From contig NC_059568.1 in the NCBI RefSeq assembly GCF_905220415.1, positions 2,418,001 to 2,482,000 on the forward strand: DNA of 64,000 bases, given 5' to 3'. The notes beneath the pieces are model-generated. The model did not search any database. It was not told where the DNA came from and was given only the letters and a program-made list of their open reading frames with translations. Shown here one piece after another: positions 21,901 through 28,275 of the stretch; the stretch's first letter is position 1, and every line of letters starts with the position of its first letter. Both the position numbers and the translations under genes were made by a program. Source of the DNA: Colias croceus (lineage: Eukaryota > Arthropoda > Insecta > Lepidoptera > Pieridae).

Positions 21901-24752
21901 GCATCTGTTGAAAAAATTCATAAAAAAATCATTCAATGATTGCGCTGTTACAACTTGCTGACTAGCACGTCGCCCTATTCTCTATACCACGAAGAAGTTT
22001 GCTGACTAACGCGTAAGGCTCACCTTACAAGATCCATGCCCAAGAGTCGCTTTTGCCTCGCGTCCCCCTCCCCTTCGTTGTTGTTCGTCCACACCGCCTC
22101 GTTGCCAATGACAACGCTCTTGCTGTTCGCGCCCATTTCCGCCCCCCACATCCAGGCGGGCTTGCTGAGTATGACGTCATTTATTGGTACGGCACTCTCG
22201 CTTATCGTTATGTAGGTGCACTGTAAGGTGGAATGCAATTAGAATAAGTTTAAACATATTTTTAACAATTATTATGTACTAGCTGCCGCGAGCATTCATC
22301 CGCGGCCGAACCCGCGGGCAGATGCAAGTAACATTTCTAATTTCCGTTCAGTGGTTTTGGCGTGAAAGAGTAACAACTATACCGATGATAAGAGAAAATT
22401 TTATCGTAAAAGTTAGCTTATTGCAAATCCCTCGGCGAGCATTTCTCGTTTTCCGCAATATAAAATCATCTCTTATTTACTAATAGAAAACATGATCAAG
22501 TTACTATGATGGTTTGAAGAGCAAAAACAGATGTAAAAAAAATAATCTTTGAAAAGAAAGATTTCAGAAGTGACTAACTGCAGATTATTTGAAAAAAAAT
22601 TATAAATATAATATTTAAAAACTAATGAAGATTTGAGCTTTCACAAAGTTCTTCATGCAGGTTTTAGCTCTTGTGAATATTTTTTTAAATAAATGTTAGG
22701 GTTGATATCTTTACAATGTAATCTGAGATAGGTTGTCTTGATGCAAAAGAAAATACACTATGGAATATGGATAGTTCACAATAGAGTCATATGCATAAAG
22801 TTTAGAATTACAAATCACAACATTATAATATATCAGTTGGTGGTATTCTTAACGTTTTTGATTACATATCACTCTTTTTACTTTAATAAAGTGCAAGACT
22901 GCATTTAAAGGTTTGACTGACAACATCTATAAATAGAACAATTGTTATTTACAGTACCTCTCATTAGTTGCAGTAAAATATTGATATAATTACGCTAAGG
23001 CTTGACTCAATCTAGTTATGTTTTAAATAATTTTTCAAGATTGTGATCAAATAAAAAGTACAGTAATAATAGTAAAGGCGCTGATGATCGGTTGTTATGG
23101 AAATCTTTGGGGGAGGCCTATGTACTGCAGTGGACGTCTTGAAAGGCTTGAATGATGATGATGATGAAAAAGTACAGTAGATCCGCCGTATTCCGACAGT
23201 CGTTTTGTAGGGCCTTATCAAAGTATCAAATTTGTCGGATTATAGGGTGCTGCCTAGATATCCCCCTATAAACTCAAACTCAAACATTTATTTATTCTTC
23301 TTTATAATTAGAGAAGAACTTTTGAAAGATCAATACATATTTTTAACATTTACCACCGATTTGGAAAGCAGTATCTATGGAGAAGAACCGACAATTAACT
23401 CCATATAGTCCGTCACTACATATTTTAACTTAAATATATTTCAGCATGAGCATGGCCTCGGCTTGAAAAATCTTGTTTTAAATGTGAAGCTTTCTATTAT
23501 TGAAAGAATTATCATGATTGGTCATGTAATTCCAAAGATTGGTATTTACTTGAGTTTGATTTTATGTGAGTATTCATCATACATCGGGATAATAATATAA
23601 TGAAGAAATCATGTTTAAAATTTGTTCCTTCTCTGTTAGTTTAAATTTTTAATTTTTCAATTCTGAAGATTATCCTCTACAAACAAAGCGAGATACTCTT
23701 ACCTCTTTAAAATAATAGTTTACTAAATTTAATAATTAAAATCACAAATTCATTGAGGTGAGATCTCATCTGAATTATTTCCATACTTAATAATATAAGA
23801 TTAATAACAATTTGATGCATGTGTCGCTTGTAAGGTAGGAGTGAATGGTGTACAATAAAAGTTTCTTTCAATTCAGTGGTGTAAATACCTGTAAGTACAC
23901 CATTTCCTAAATTATCTGTACTTAGTTACTCTAATAAAAATAACAAATTAAAATTGGGCAGTTGCTATTACTAAGAATTGTTAATTATAAATAAATGCTA
24001 AAATAAATTTATGAACTTGTTCACAACAGAGTTAAAATTAAAAATTGAAAACAAAAAACTATGTTTCATATAAGAATGATTTACTTTAAAGTTTAAACAA
24101 TATTCAAGGTAGGTATTGTTATGAACTTTTCTTTCTTCATATATATCATGATTTACTTAGAAATAAATATACATACTTTAATACATGGTTAAACTATATT
24201 AGATAATAATAATATATAGCTGGCAAAAAATAGGCGATTTTTTAATTTAAATTTAAATGCCAAATCGTTATAATTTTATTTTTTACGCCGTTACTTTAGG
24301 AAATACCCAATTAGAGTTTTTGTATTTACTTCCTCAAAGTATATCTCTAACAAAGATATTATTATGACGTAAAAATAGTATCTAACAATCTAGACATTCA
24401 GAACATAATTGCGATCATTAAAATCTAGACAGTTAGACACTAAATCATATGTTTCCAATTTTTTGTAAATGTAATACCTAATAACGTTCTCCAAAAACTC
24501 GCATATTTTTGGCGTTTATTATTTCAGCTAACATCTAAAGACATTTATGTTTTGTCGAGGAATTAACACTCTAACAAGGTATTAATTAACGTTACTTACC
24601 CTCAACGTTGATTCACGAATTCTATCTTTTACAAAAATCACTTCTTGGACTTCGTTCTGTGGCCGATCGGAATTTTTTCCGAATATTACGGCATTGTTTT
24701 TTGTGAAAGGCGGCAAGACTACGAAAGTATCGCACGAGCGCGGAAAATACAT
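9713..24752 (-). CDS. Secernin, complete six-exon gene (peptidase family C69)
   Basis: Coding exons in transcription order are 24752-24600, 22220-22024, 16399-16093, 12563-12372, 10845-10711 and 9925-9713 (stop TAA at 9715-9713). They total 1197 nt, giving 398 residues; mammalian secernins are a little over 400. Every intron is GT..AG and phases fit (0,2,0,0,0). Visible signatures: SCDTFVVLPP at residues 6-15 with the presumed nucleophile Cys7, GKNSDRP at 25-31, MGAN..VVIGNEAVWT at 80-96, GQGG at 141-144, AWVLET near 167-172, WFTATPDPS at 296-304, and a C-terminal CVETEVKLYG. These are hallmarks of secernins, cytosolic proteins of the C69 dipeptidase-like Ntn-hydrolase family; human secernin-1 was tied to exocytosis in mast cells, and in SCRN3 the N-terminal Cys becomes a glyoxylyl group. 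The start is chosen because it places Cys near the N terminus and an in-frame TAA lies just upstream. No frame damage is seen. Which vertebrate paralogue it matches best is not resolved; the physiological substrate is unknown. Confidence 0.95.
10099..10331 (-). repeat. Family C interspersed repeat (minus)
   Basis: Contains ATTATAAAGGCGAAAGTTTG at one end and ACGGGCGAAGCCGCGGGCGG at the other, with ATCCCACGGGAACGGGAACT between. It is the same family as the copies at 25967, 35264, 53532 and 54799. Confidence 0.75.
10464..10700. mobile_element. TTAA-flanked MITE (piggyBac-type target)
   Basis: A 237-bp GC-rich block in AT-rich intron. TTAA occurs at both borders (10460-10463 and 10701-10704). 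Left end AGCAGCCGTACACGG; reverse complement of the right end GGGCGGCCGTACACGG. Internal repeats of GCTCGAGC and CGGTC type, no coding. TTAA duplication is known for piggyBac elements, so a non-autonomous relative is inferred. Confidence 0.75.
10711..10845 (-). CDS. Secernin coding exon 5 (residues 284-328)
   Basis: The acceptor is TTCATAG|GTATCG and the donor is AAAAAG|GTGAGT; 135 nt, phase 0. It encodes VSSITTEGVSVHWFTATPDP and YYKPFVFTP, corresponding to the family's HFFT.TPDPS..IFKPF block. The 5' splice donor lies only 6 nt from a TTAA-flanked MITE (10464-10700). Confidence 0.95.
10902..11007. mobile_element. Small TIR element (GAAACTTCTTTGGC family)
   Basis: Left AGAAGTGAAACTTCTTTGGC, right GCCTAGAGAAGTTTCACTT, imperfect inverted ends enclosing about 70 bp. 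Related to the elements at 16565-16693 and 35853-36032. Confidence 0.5.
11099..11270 (+). repeat. Family F interspersed repeat
   Basis: Starts CTAGCTTACCGCCCGCGGCT (TCGCCCGC) and includes AACTATCCTATCTCTCAAGT and CATTGAGGACAAACATTGTG. Near-identical to 28133-28275 over their shared length. Confidence 0.75.
12233..12345 (+). repeat. Degraded family A repeat ending in a hairpin
   Basis: CACTATCTAACACTGAA and AATCGGACCAGTAGTTCCTG match family A. It ends with CGCTCAACCAAACAAA (12291-12306), an 8-nt loop, and its exact reverse complement (12315-12330), unlike other copies. Confidence 0.65.
12372..12563 (-). CDS. Secernin coding exon 4 (residues 220-283)
   Basis: The acceptor is CATTGCAG|GGTAAA and the donor is AGTCAG|GTATGG; 192 nt, phase 0 at both ends. 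It encodes GKFDFTTAFSS, GHRLLSELS and MFTVLRHKESCICRG. This is the FDF..F and LRDKESGIC-type region that follows WWDG in secernins. Confidence 0.92.
12627..12789. mobile_element. Foldback MITE with 62-bp inverted arms and TAA duplication
   Basis: Left arm 12627-12688 and right arm 12728-12789 are inverted copies with about one mismatch, separated by a 39-bp loop; the ends read GAGCTAGCGCGC / GCGCGCTAGCTC. TAA flanks both sides (12624-12626, 12790-12792), the 3-bp TWA target duplication known for PIF/Harbinger elements. No coding. Confidence 0.8.
12955..13120 (+). pseudogene. Harbinger-type transposase N-terminal fragment
   Basis: The plus frame reads FGRYSGVHELNRNR, GEFHQKYEKYRQHPDFFHNI, resembling the R-RYxVHPLN...GEF...LRxxPxKFFxxFRM segment at the start of HARBI1/Harbinger nucleases. 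It runs to a stop at 13150-13152; the catalytic DDE region is absent. The similarity is judged by eye. Confidence 0.45.
13075..13184 (-). pseudogene. MADF-domain N-terminal fragment of a Harbinger accessory gene
   Basis: From ATG at 13184 downward the frame reads METEAFIAEILDRPAIWKSS, then HPQHKFKNVVKKIW. This matches the MADF pattern (I..I..RP.IW..SHP.YK.......W..IA). PIF/Harbinger elements commonly carry a second Myb/MADF-like DNA-binding gene beside the transposase. Only the first third of the domain remains before it merges with the opposite-strand fragment. Confidence 0.5.
13657..13847 (+). repeat. Family A interspersed repeat, full length
   Basis: Head ACTAGCTGCTCCGCGCGGTT (TCACCCCCGTGGCTC), core CTTCCTCGATAAATAAGCTA and TCGGACCAGTAGTACCCGAG, tail TTATAATATTAGTATAGAT. 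Used here as the reference copy. Confidence 0.8.
14633..15030 (+). mobile_element. Non-autonomous P-like element with a THAP-type start
   Basis: The ends are CACAGAATAC and GGGGTGTG, flanked by GCGGTGC on both sides (14626-14632 and 15031-15037). A subterminal CGGACACTC occurs in inverted orientation near both ends. Inside, ATG at 14865 opens MVKYCAVYGCISSEKTRIFF, the C-x4-C opening of a THAP zinc finger. THAP domains are carried by P-element transposases, which also make 8-bp duplications and have subterminal inverted repeats; assignment to P is inferred. A second copy lies inverted at 45100-45434. Confidence 0.6.
15510..15686 (+). repeat. Family A interspersed repeat, tandem copy 1
   Basis: ACTAGTTGTGCCCTGCAG (TTTCACCC) head, CTTCCTCGATAAACGAGCTA core, CAACCAAACAAACTCTTAAG tail. 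It is followed immediately by another copy. Confidence 0.75.
15687..15888 (+). repeat. Family A interspersed repeat, tandem copy 2
   Basis: Head ACTAGCTGCGCTTCGCGGTT, same core, ending TATAATATTAGTAAAGAT. It directly abuts copy 1, whose tail is cut at TTTATAATA, suggesting insertion into the tail of the earlier copy. Confidence 0.75.
16093..16399 (-). CDS. Secernin coding exon 3 (residues 118-219)
   Basis: The acceptor is TTTACAG|ATTGGG; its first base completes the Arg codon. The exon reads LGLERGNTAEEALDVI, then GQGG, SFLIADPKEAWVLET and LWAAEKV, ending at GVWDGK before donor AAG|GTAAAT (phase 0). Length 307 nt equals one base plus 102 codons. This is the largest exon and the clearest match to secernin. 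Confidence 0.96.
16565..16693. mobile_element. Small TIR element (GAAACTTCTTTAGGC family)
   Basis: Left AGAAATGAAACTTCTTTAGG, right CCAGAGAAGTTTCATTTCT, about 19-bp imperfect inverted ends around 90 bp that include TACCGTCACGTCATGGAG. That inner word recurs near 61294-61312. Confidence 0.55.
17007..18311 (+). mobile_element. maT-type mariner transposon (DD37D), 1305 bp
   Basis: Perfect 29-bp terminal inverted repeats start CCTCGTGTGTTCATAAGTTT at 17007 and mirror at 18311. They are flanked by the TA duplication (17005-17006, 18312-18313) diagnostic of Tc1/mariner. It encodes one transposase with a frameshift. Identical terminal repeats and one main lesion suggest a fairly recent insertion. 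It sits in secernin intron 2 on the strand opposite to the gene. Confidence 0.92.
17162..18188 (+). pseudogene. Mariner transposase (maT, DD37D), frameshifted
   Basis: ATG at 17162 (MEGTKELRATVISLFKAGKE) opens a helix-turn-helix paired-like DNA-binding region with GRPRSVRTP. The frame runs to a stop at 17597-17599. Catalytic motifs lie one frame over: GDDARKILFTDEKIF (first Asp), WVFQQDSAPSHKAK (second Asp) and SSSPDLNPLDYSLW (third Asp). Counting from the QQD Asp to the PLD Asp leaves 37 residues, the DD37D spacing of maT/bmmar6-type elements. The shift lies between about 17552 and 17570. The second frame runs on to TAA at 18186-18188. About 342 codons in total, normal for mariners. As it stands it cannot make intact transposase. 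Confidence 0.9.
18795..18890 (-). repeat. Fragment of a LINE 3' end
   Basis: Read on the minus strand: GGTTGCCTGGCAGAGATCGC, TATCAGCGATAGGACAATG, then a TTTATTCATTCATTTATTC tail. The hairpin GATCGCTATCAGCGAT and the tail resemble the 3' end at 61745-61906. Confidence 0.5.
18959..19393. mobile_element. Foldback element with perfect-looking 173-bp arms
   Basis: Left arm 18959-19131 and right arm 19221-19393 are inverted copies with no mismatch noticed by eye; the loop is 89 bp. Outer ends ATCCCACCAAAAACATTTTC / GGTGGGAT; inner ends GTGGCTTGGCC / GGCCAAGCCAC. No coding potential. The target duplication is not resolved (flanks TT / TT at most). A transcript across it would form a long hairpin. 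Confidence 0.85.
19500..20187. repeat. Unclassified repeat-like block with 85-bp tandem duplication
   Basis: Unit 1 starts at 20023 (ACCCTAAGAGTACGGAACTA) and unit 2 at 20108. The units differ mainly by a missing TAA and CTCG/TTCC near the end. The preceding part contains CGGGGGCACTACCGTGCCCC and CCCATCCCCTAGTTTAAGGG, two small palindromic GC words unlike the surrounding AT-rich intron. Confidence 0.55.
20469..20640 (+). repeat. Family B interspersed repeat
   Basis: TACTAATGGTCCGCCCCGGC, CGTTGTACATGTTTTC, AAGAATTATCGAAATCGGTC and a short tail to ATATTACCTATATAG. Related to 32711, 56466 (minus) and 63713. Confidence 0.7.
20991..21460 (+). repeat. Family D interspersed repeat with (TCTG)n, copy 1
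   Basis: About 470 bp. Starts TCTATACATATAATAAATCT, includes GGGTGTTACTGGATCGATAC, a (TCTG) microsatellite, TTGGTATAATTATACCTTAT and ends GAGTCGCGGGCGGAAGCTAG. Nearly identical to 32979-33459. Confidence 0.8.
21727..21812 (-). repeat. Tail fragment of a tRNA-derived SINE (minus)
   Basis: CCTCAGCCCCCGGAATCACA (GACACAATAGAAAATCTA) is the reverse complement of the 3' part of the SINE at 46215-46442 (TAGATTTTCTATTGTGTCTG). The promoter half is absent; the remainder has diverged. Confidence 0.6.
22024..22220 (-). CDS. Secernin coding exon 2 (residues 52-117)
   Basis: The acceptor is CTTACAG|TGCACC. It encodes CTYITISES, then PAWMWGAEMGAN and IGNEAVWT, the most conserved secernin block, and ends at GMDLV plus two bases of a split Arg codon. 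The donor is GTAAG|GTGAGC, phase 2. Joining exon 1 gives ..STLR|CTYI.., which fits the family alignment. Confidence 0.95.
22221..24599 (-). other. Secernin intron 1
   Basis: A 2379-bp AT-rich intron. Only a repeat head fragment (about 22276-22325) and a LINE C-terminal end with a TGATGA tail (23080-23166) were recognised; 23230-24590 shows nothing clear. Confidence 0.85.
23080..23166 (+). pseudogene. LINE reverse-transcriptase C-terminal end with TGA tail
   Basis: The frame reads ADDRLLWKSLGEAYVLQWTS then TGA (23140-23142), followed by a GATGATGATGATG tail. The W..L.EAY..QWT ending and TGA-repeat tail match the element at 36471-36616. Only the last 20 codons remain. RTE-like by tail, not proven. 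Confidence 0.6.
24600..24752 (-). CDS. Secernin coding exon 1 (residues 1-51)
   Basis: The ATG lies at 24752-24750. The exon encodes MYFPRSCDTFVVLPP followed by VIFGKNSDRPQNEVQEV. Cys7 would become N-terminal after removal of a six-residue propeptide, as in other family C69 proteins. An in-frame TAA is upstream. The splice donor is TTGAGG|GTAAGT, phase 0. Confidence 0.93.
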
Positions 24753-25966
24753 ATTTTGAATTTTTTATTATAAACTGTTTATTTATTTTCCAAATAAAGA
24801 GACCGTACGCTTGCACCGTATACCGACCAACAGACGAATGTTAACGTCAAAATTGACAGATGAGATTTTAAATTTGAAATGAGAATGACAGTTTACACAG
24901 ATTAGTGTTACTAGCGTTCAAAAAAACTTTTACTGTCATGTCATAAATATTATAAGCACACATATGCAGCTCGCTTCTTGGCAGCTCGCAAGCAGGTCGT
25001 TTTCTCTCGTTTGAGAAAAAAATATCAATAATGTAACCACTGTAATGTAACTGTTTGCATGAGAAGACTACAAATTCTTGAAATTTGTAAAGTAGTTTGA
25101 GTAGGTACTTTTATAAGGGCTAGTGGCGTCGTGATGACATTTCGCGGCCAGATATGAAACTTGGATAATGTAAAAGAGCAATTATTATAAGTTATGCGTA
25201 CTACGTTACTAATTATTGCGTACATAATATAATCGTTCATATACATCGTTTTGATTATAAATCTTATATAAATAAAAGAGAAACCTAAAAAACTCATAAA
25301 AAAACTAAAGGTGAATCATCAAGTTTCTAGGTAAATGAATAAAACAAAACCAAATAATATCTCTGTTAAATAATACGTTTCGAGATTTATGTCTATTGCT
25401 CACGTTATAATATTAATGCTCTTTTAAAACTTCACTGGCCGCGAAAGTTCATCACCAAAGAGTATAAGTAACTATGTATAAGCTTCATCACAACGCGGAC
25501 GCCAACAGCTTTACCCAAACCCCTGTATTCTTATAATATTATTTATATTAAGAAAATAACTATTATTAGGTATATAGCTGCAGCTGTGATGTATATAGTT
25601 AGGTTATTATTGTGTTCCTGCTTTTTACAACAGTTGATGAATATTATTAAATCTTATGTCATATTATTAATTATTATTTTTCGTAATGAATAATGATTGT
25701 ATGGAAATAAGCTACGTAGCTAACTTATTGGTATGTACATTCTATTGACTATTCTGCTACAAAATGACTTTTACAAAAACTCTTTTCGCATACATTATTT
25801 TAATATCAAAAGGCATATGTACGAAGAATCCATTTCAGCCAATTATTCCACCGTAATTAGTCGATGCTAATTGGCTTTTGCAATTTTCGTCGTTAATAAG
25901 AAACAGTTGAGGATAATTTGCAATAAATCGATACGCCATCAGGTATAAGTTAATAATTATAAAACC
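24753..25966. other. Upstream flank of secernin
   Basis: It should hold the 5' UTR and promoter of secernin. TTGACAG-type words (24850-24895) occur just upstream of the coding start, but no TATA box or initiator could be placed with confidence. Nothing else recognised. Confidence 0.5.
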
Positions 25967-26187
25967 TACTAGCTTTCAGCCCGCGGCTTCGCCCGCGTTT
26001 TCAAAGTAAAACCCGCATAGTTCCCGTACCCGCGGGATTTTCGGGATAAAACCTATCCTATGTGTTAATCTAAGTTACCCTGTATATGTGTGATAAATTT
26101 CATTGTAAGTAATCGTTTCAGGTAGTATTTGCGTGAAAGAGTAAAAAACACACACACATCCTCACAAACTTTCGCATTTATAGATAT
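25967..26187 (+). repeat. Family C interspersed repeat
   Basis: ACTAGCTTTCAGCCCGCGGC, AAACCCGCATAGTTCCCGTA, CTATCCTATGTGTTAATCTA and ACTTTCGCATTTATAGATAT. Plus-oriented partner of 35264-35486. Confidence 0.75.
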
Positions 26188-26776
26188 TATTTGTCCACCA
26201 GTATTATGTTTCATCGATCCTTTAAATAATTTAATACTTAATCGTTTGATATAATTGCGACATAGTTAATTGCACTTGTACACATTTTGCACTGTTTGAT
26301 TTAGAATTCTTACTTTTCTTGGAACAAGAATTTAATACTAGTTTAATAGTATAATTTTGTTTTATGTTATGCTTTTATGCTGCCTAGGTAACCGAAGGAA
26401 AATTTTCAAATTTTCAGTTTAAAATATTATGCCGTAACTAACTAACTCTTAGTTACGCACATAATATTTTTTGGATGGTAATGGAAAACTACCTACTGGT
26501 ATACGGCACAATGGAGGATAACAAAAATATACATACCTACCTACTTAGAATATCTACCAATAAGATTAAAATAATATGTTTCAATCATGAAACATATTTA
26601 ATCTTAATCAGGGTCATAATCTATAATTTAACCAGGGTCATGATTTTTGACACCAAAAAATTATACTTACAAAACCCATTGGGAAATCCAAAGGAAAATA
26701 CAACAAAAATGAAACAAAAACATTAATTCATTTTATCTATCTATCTATTATCTAACTATTATATTTATATCAGACA

Positions 26777-26853
26777 TTTTTTTTCCGTCTCCACCGAACC
26801 CAAGACCCCTCGGTTCTACGCTAACGCGTCAACCACTGTACCAAGGAGGCGGC
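26777..26853 (-). repeat. tRNA-derived SINE head fragment (minus)
   Basis: On the minus strand it starts GCCTCCTTGGTACAGTGGTT and continues through GACGCGTTAGCGTAG, matching the tRNA-like head of the SINE copies at 31222 and 43137. The rest of the element is missing. Confidence 0.6.
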
Positions 26854-27530
26854 GGTAGCTGGTTTAATATACTTACCTATTTTCATTATTTCAGATCTTC
26901 GCAACACGTTGATAAGGGGTGCCTGTTATTTAATAAAGGCGCCTTACAATTTAATCTCATAAAATTTTATGCTTATTGTCAAAACCTGCACATTAATTAA
27001 GAACCTCTTCCGTAACGCGCGGAAGAAACAATGACATTGTAATTACTTGCTTATACCTTATATTGATTAAAATAAATACCTAGGTATTAATAAAATAAAG
27101 ACGGTCACAAAAATAATTAATATCTATTATCTAGGTATAGAAAAGTAAATTCTAGCAGAATCTAGTTTTGCCGTTCAATCTTGATTTTACTTCTGAGTTA
27201 TTGATATGATGTGAAAATTAAAGAACATAGTTTATTAAATACTACCTTTGTACAAATTGTACATACCTATCATCATAATGTGATCATAAAAATATCAAAT
27301 CAGACAAAATTACCCTTATTTAGATTCCCAGTCAGAACGGCGCGGCGTGTTTTAACTTACAAACGAGCGATTTTGATTGGTGACAGGTTGAAAATGAACA
27401 ATTCCTATTGGAATGTCCCAACTAAGTTTGTTTTACCAGTTTTACCATGGTTAAAGCCCATGAGTCCATGACGCAGTGCTTGGATATGAATTTTAATTAA
27501 TTCTCACTAAACAGCAATATAATCCGCCGC

Positions 27531-27632
27531 AACACGCACTTGGCCAGCGTGGTGGATTATGGCCTGTACCCTCATAGGAGGCCCGTGTCCCAGCAGTGGG
27601 AACGTATATGGGCTGATGATGATGATGATGAA
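27531..27632 (+). repeat. LINE 3' end with TGATGA tail
   Basis: CACTTGGCCAGCGTGGTGGA (TTATGGCCTG), AGGCCCGTGTCCCAGCAGTG (GGA), then GGGCTGATGATGATGATGAT. This is a common lepidopteran non-LTR 3' end; a related piece lies inverted at 36935-37013. Confidence 0.65.
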
Positions 27633-28132
27633 ACAGGAATATAAAAAATGATTAACAATGTAGGTAAGTATAGTGTCTCATAATATTATTAATATTTACC
27701 TACTTTACTACTGTACTTATAACAATATTATCGTATCCACTATCCATATTCCATAATCTCTAGGTCTGATACCTAGGTACCAAATATTAATAATATTAGA
27801 AATGCTATCTATTACGCTTACGCGCTTAAACCACTGAACCGCCCTAATTAAATTAAGAACATAAATAGACTTTGGAATATAGACCTTGGTAAAGTCTAAT
27901 AGTATAGTATTATCTGTGATTCTGTGGTCTAATTCATGTTAATCTCGGGAACTTCTGCATCATTTTCAGAAACTCTTTCACCATTGGATATGAGTATTCA
28001 TGAGTATTGTACCTACAAAGTCCCTACAGCCACGTAATCCCCAAGTGCTATAGATAGGCTATAATAGGTATTTAAATGCTAGATATAAAGGCAACCCTGA
28101 CCGGGGCGAACTGCGGGTAATTTATATAGGTA

Positions 28133-28275
28133 CACTAGCTTACCTCCCGCGGCTTCGCCCGCTTTCTCTAAAACGATTTGAGATTTAAACTATCCTATCT
28201 CTCAAGTTGGATCGAACTGCACATGGTGTGCGAATTTTATTATAATCGGTTAAGTGGTTTAGGAGTCCATTGATG
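28133..28275 (+). repeat. Family F interspersed repeat, truncated
   Basis: CTAGCTTACCTCCCGCGGCT through GGTTTAGGAGTCCATTGA; near-identical to 11099-11250 and cut at CCATTGA. Confidence 0.75.

Larger units (their letters stand above)
16400..22023 (-). other. Secernin intron 2
   Basis: A 5624-bp intron. Contents in plus coordinates: small TIR element 16565-16693, mariner 17007-18311 nested in a repeat, LINE 3' end about 18795-18890, 173-bp inverted repeat 18959-19393, 85-bp tandem duplication 20023-20187, interspersed repeats 20469-20640 and 20991-21460, and a SINE tail near 21727-21812. Confidence 0.88.
26188..28132. other. Intergenic, mostly unassigned
   Basis: Contains a SINE fragment (26777-26853) and a LINE 3' end (27531-27632). 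The remainder is AT-rich with only chance reading frames. Confidence 0.5.
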
